DNA of 5,903 nucleotides, from NCBI GenBank assembly GCA_913043035.1, contig CAJWMM010000043.1, positions 1 to 5,903 of the forward strand. Direction: 5' to 3'. Positions 4,542-5,903 of this stretch are shown here, piece by piece. The translations under genes were made by a program, and so were the position numbers. The DNA is from an uncultured Gammaproteobacteria bacterium (GTDB lineage: Bacteria > Pseudomonadota > Gammaproteobacteria > GCA-002705445 > GCA-002716945). Each line of letters starts with the position of its first letter. Positions within the stretch are counted from its first letter, which is position 1. The notes beneath the pieces are model-generated. The model was not told the origin of the DNA. It worked only from the letters and a program-made list of their open reading frames with translations, and ran no database searches.

Positions 4542-5903
4542 TAGATGTAATAGCTTTTTCAAAATCTTTTGTAAATTGTTTTACATCATAAAAACTTTTC
4601 ATTGCTTGCTCGTTTTTAAGTTTTTTACATAAAGCCAATCTCTGCCCTGCATCATTTACTAATAAGTCGATCTTTTCTGTATAATCTTTTAAGTTATATG
4701 TAACAAGTTCATTCAAACCGACTGAATTCAGAATACTGTGACTTACTCTAGAAGCAAAATGCTGCCCTGAGACAGTTACCACAGGAACACCAGATTGAAT
4801 TGCATCCGTTGTGGTAGTGTGTCCGTTATATGTCTTTGTATCTAACACAATATCTGAGAGCCCCAATCTCTCAATGTGCGCCTCTCTTGGTATTCTTTGT
4901 GCAAAAATAACTCTAGATTCATCTAACCCTACCTTTGATAAGTACTCGACTATGTATTGTTTCATCAAAGCATTATCCTCAAGTAGCCATAAGACTGTAT
5001 TCTCGTTTCTCTTTAATATATCTATCCAACATTTAAATATATCCTCTTCAATTTTGAAAGACTGATTAAAACAAGAAAGGATTATTTTCTCCTCAGGAAG
5101 AGAGTAATCATTTTTCGTAGATTTGTTATTTGGATATTTCTTCATACCATCGTTTATTTGATAAATATTGGGAAGATATAGAACATCTTCAGTATAGAAG
5201 TTTTGTTTATCCTCTGGTATTACAATTTTATCTGCAATGATATAGTCATAGTTATCTGATCCGCTGCTTCCAGGAAATCCAAGATAAGATATTGTTTTTC
5301 TAGCCAATTTTCTATTGACCACATTCATCTTGTTATGAGGTATATGGACAGATAAGTCGATAAGAATGTCTAGGTTATGTTTGCGCACCATACTTTCGAT
5401 TTGATTATCAGACTTGTTATTAATATCCACAACCATAGAGATATGTTTGTCAATGTAGCTCAAATAATATCGATCATGATTGTATGTAAAAAAATAATAA
5501 TCAAAAGCTGCTTTATCTAAATACTGAAACATATTCTTGATTAGGTAAAATGTTGGATGATCTCTGATTTCTCCACAGATAAAGCCAATGCTTTTTTTAC
5601 CATTGTTTTTTAATACTTTTTTTTGTTGAATAGGATTATTATGCCGATAATTAATTTTATGCCACTGAACAGCATTAGCATAGTTAGACTTTTCATCATC
5701 ACATCTGGAAACGTTTAGAAAAGGATGTTCAAGGCCATCTGTATTTAAATTTTCAATTTTTGTCTTTAATTTATTTAATCTTTTCCAATTACAAGTATTT
5801 TGGCATGCACGGAAAAGAAGAATGTTAGCTTTTAAATGGTCATTATCTAGATCAAGGCATTTCTCAAGATAAGTTAAAGTCTTTTCGTAATCTCCCTTTC
5901 TGT
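4531..5903 (-). CDS. TPR-containing GT41 glycosyltransferase (O-GlcNAc transferase/SPINDLY type), 5' end outside window
   Basis: Reading the minus strand from the window edge gives 456 uninterrupted codons ending in TAA at 4533-4531; the ATG at 5532 is internal, because family sequence continues without a stop upstream to 5903. The first ~30 visible residues (KGDYEKTLTYLEKCLDLD) look like a TPR helix pair. The GT-B catalytic part follows: IGFICGEIRDHP, with its histidine (codon 5559-5557) at the place of human OGT H498; a conserved GFPGSSGSDNYDY segment; FNQSFKIEE, with the lysine (codon 5055-5053) matching OGT K842; LDTKTYNGHTTTTDA (histidine codon 4821-4819); and GVPVVTVSGQHFASRVSHSIL. These enzymes transfer GlcNAc or a related sugar from a nucleotide donor to Ser/Thr of proteins, with TPRs choosing the substrate. 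Catalytic and UDP-site residues look intact. Donor and target are unknown. Its 3' end overlaps the FolP-like gene by 11 bp, tail to tail. Confidence 0.92.
   Translation of the reverse strand, partial: RKGDYEKTLTYLEKCLDLDNDHLKANILLFRACQNTCNWKRLNKLKTKIENLNTDGLEHPFLNVSRCDDEKSNYANAVQWHKINYRHNNPIQQKKVLKNNGKKSIGFICGEIRDHPTFYLIKNMFQYLDKAAFDYYFFTYNHDRYYLSYIDKHISMVVDINNKSDNQIESMVRKHNLDILIDLSVHIPHNKMNVVNRKLARKTISYLGFPGSSGSDNYDYIIADKIVIPEDKQNFYTEDVLYLPNIYQINDGMKKYPNNKSTKNDYSLPEEKIILSCFNQSFKIEEDIFKCWIDILKRNENTVLWLLEDNALMKQYIVEYLSKVGLDESRVIFAQRIPREAHIERLGLSDIVLDTKTYNGHTTTTDAIQSGVPVVTVSGQHFASRVSHSILNSVGLNELVTYNLKDYTEKIDLLVNDAGQRLALCKKLKNEQAMKSFYDVKQFTKDFEKAITSITN

Noticed and set aside
4520..4560. Possible terminator (AAGCT...AGCTTTTT) and a GTAATAG direct repeat near the FolP/GT41 junction
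   Set aside because: The arms are 5 bp with a 27-nt loop, and the direct repeat simply encodes the ITSIT end of the GT41 protein.
4811..5065. Plus-strand open frame of 84 codons inside the GT41 gene
   Set aside because: It lies opposite the conserved NGHTT and FNQSFK regions of the GT41 domain and has no recognisable protein features.

Overview
The window is a compact, strongly AT-rich stretch of bacterial chromosome carrying six protein-coding genes and no RNA gene, insertion sequence or CRISPR array that I could see. Intergenic gaps are 72, 5 and 38 bp, and two gene junctions overlap. Only one start (1143) has a recognisable Shine-Dalgarno-like sequence. A heptosyltransferase-type GT9 enzyme, FdhD and a TPR-type GT41 enzyme together suggest a Gram-negative bacterium, probably a proteobacterium with a small AT-rich genome. 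The sequence alone does not fix the lineage.

Layout. Positions 51-1070 (-) encode a GT9 glycosyltransferase of the ADP-heptose:LPS heptosyltransferase type. It is divergent from 1143-1913 (+), a fumarylacetoacetate-hydrolase-fold enzyme; the gap holds a perfectly symmetric TATAAT-type element (1101-1110) that could serve both genes. The FAH gene converges, 5 bp apart, on 1919-2788 (-), which encodes FdhD, the sulfurtransferase that activates molybdenum/tungsten formate dehydrogenases. FdhD is divergent across 38 bp from 2827-3753 (+), an exported RNase-Z-like metallo-beta-lactamase-fold hydrolase. That gene overlaps, as ATGA, with 3750-4541 (+), a divergent dihydropteroate synthase (FolP-like). 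The FolP-like gene overlaps tail-to-tail by 11 bp with 4531-5903 (-), a GT41 (O-GlcNAc transferase/SPINDLY type) gene. Translation of the minus strand shows this last gene is open to the right edge, so its start lies outside the window.

How the genes fit together. I see no single pathway: cell-surface glycosylation (GT9), small-molecule catabolism (FAH), formate dehydrogenase maturation (FdhD), a periplasmic hydrolase, folate synthesis and protein glycosylation (GT41) sit side by side, as is common in compact genomes. The only pair with clear physical coupling is the exported hydrolase and the FolP-like gene. I found no convincing new multi-gene system. The points worth a second look are molecular: the altered p-aminobenzoate-site residues and shortened N-terminus of the FolP-like protein, the CxxG motif plus a separate CALC motif in FdhD, the loss of the lid histidine in the FAH enzyme, and the symmetric bidirectional promoter candidate.
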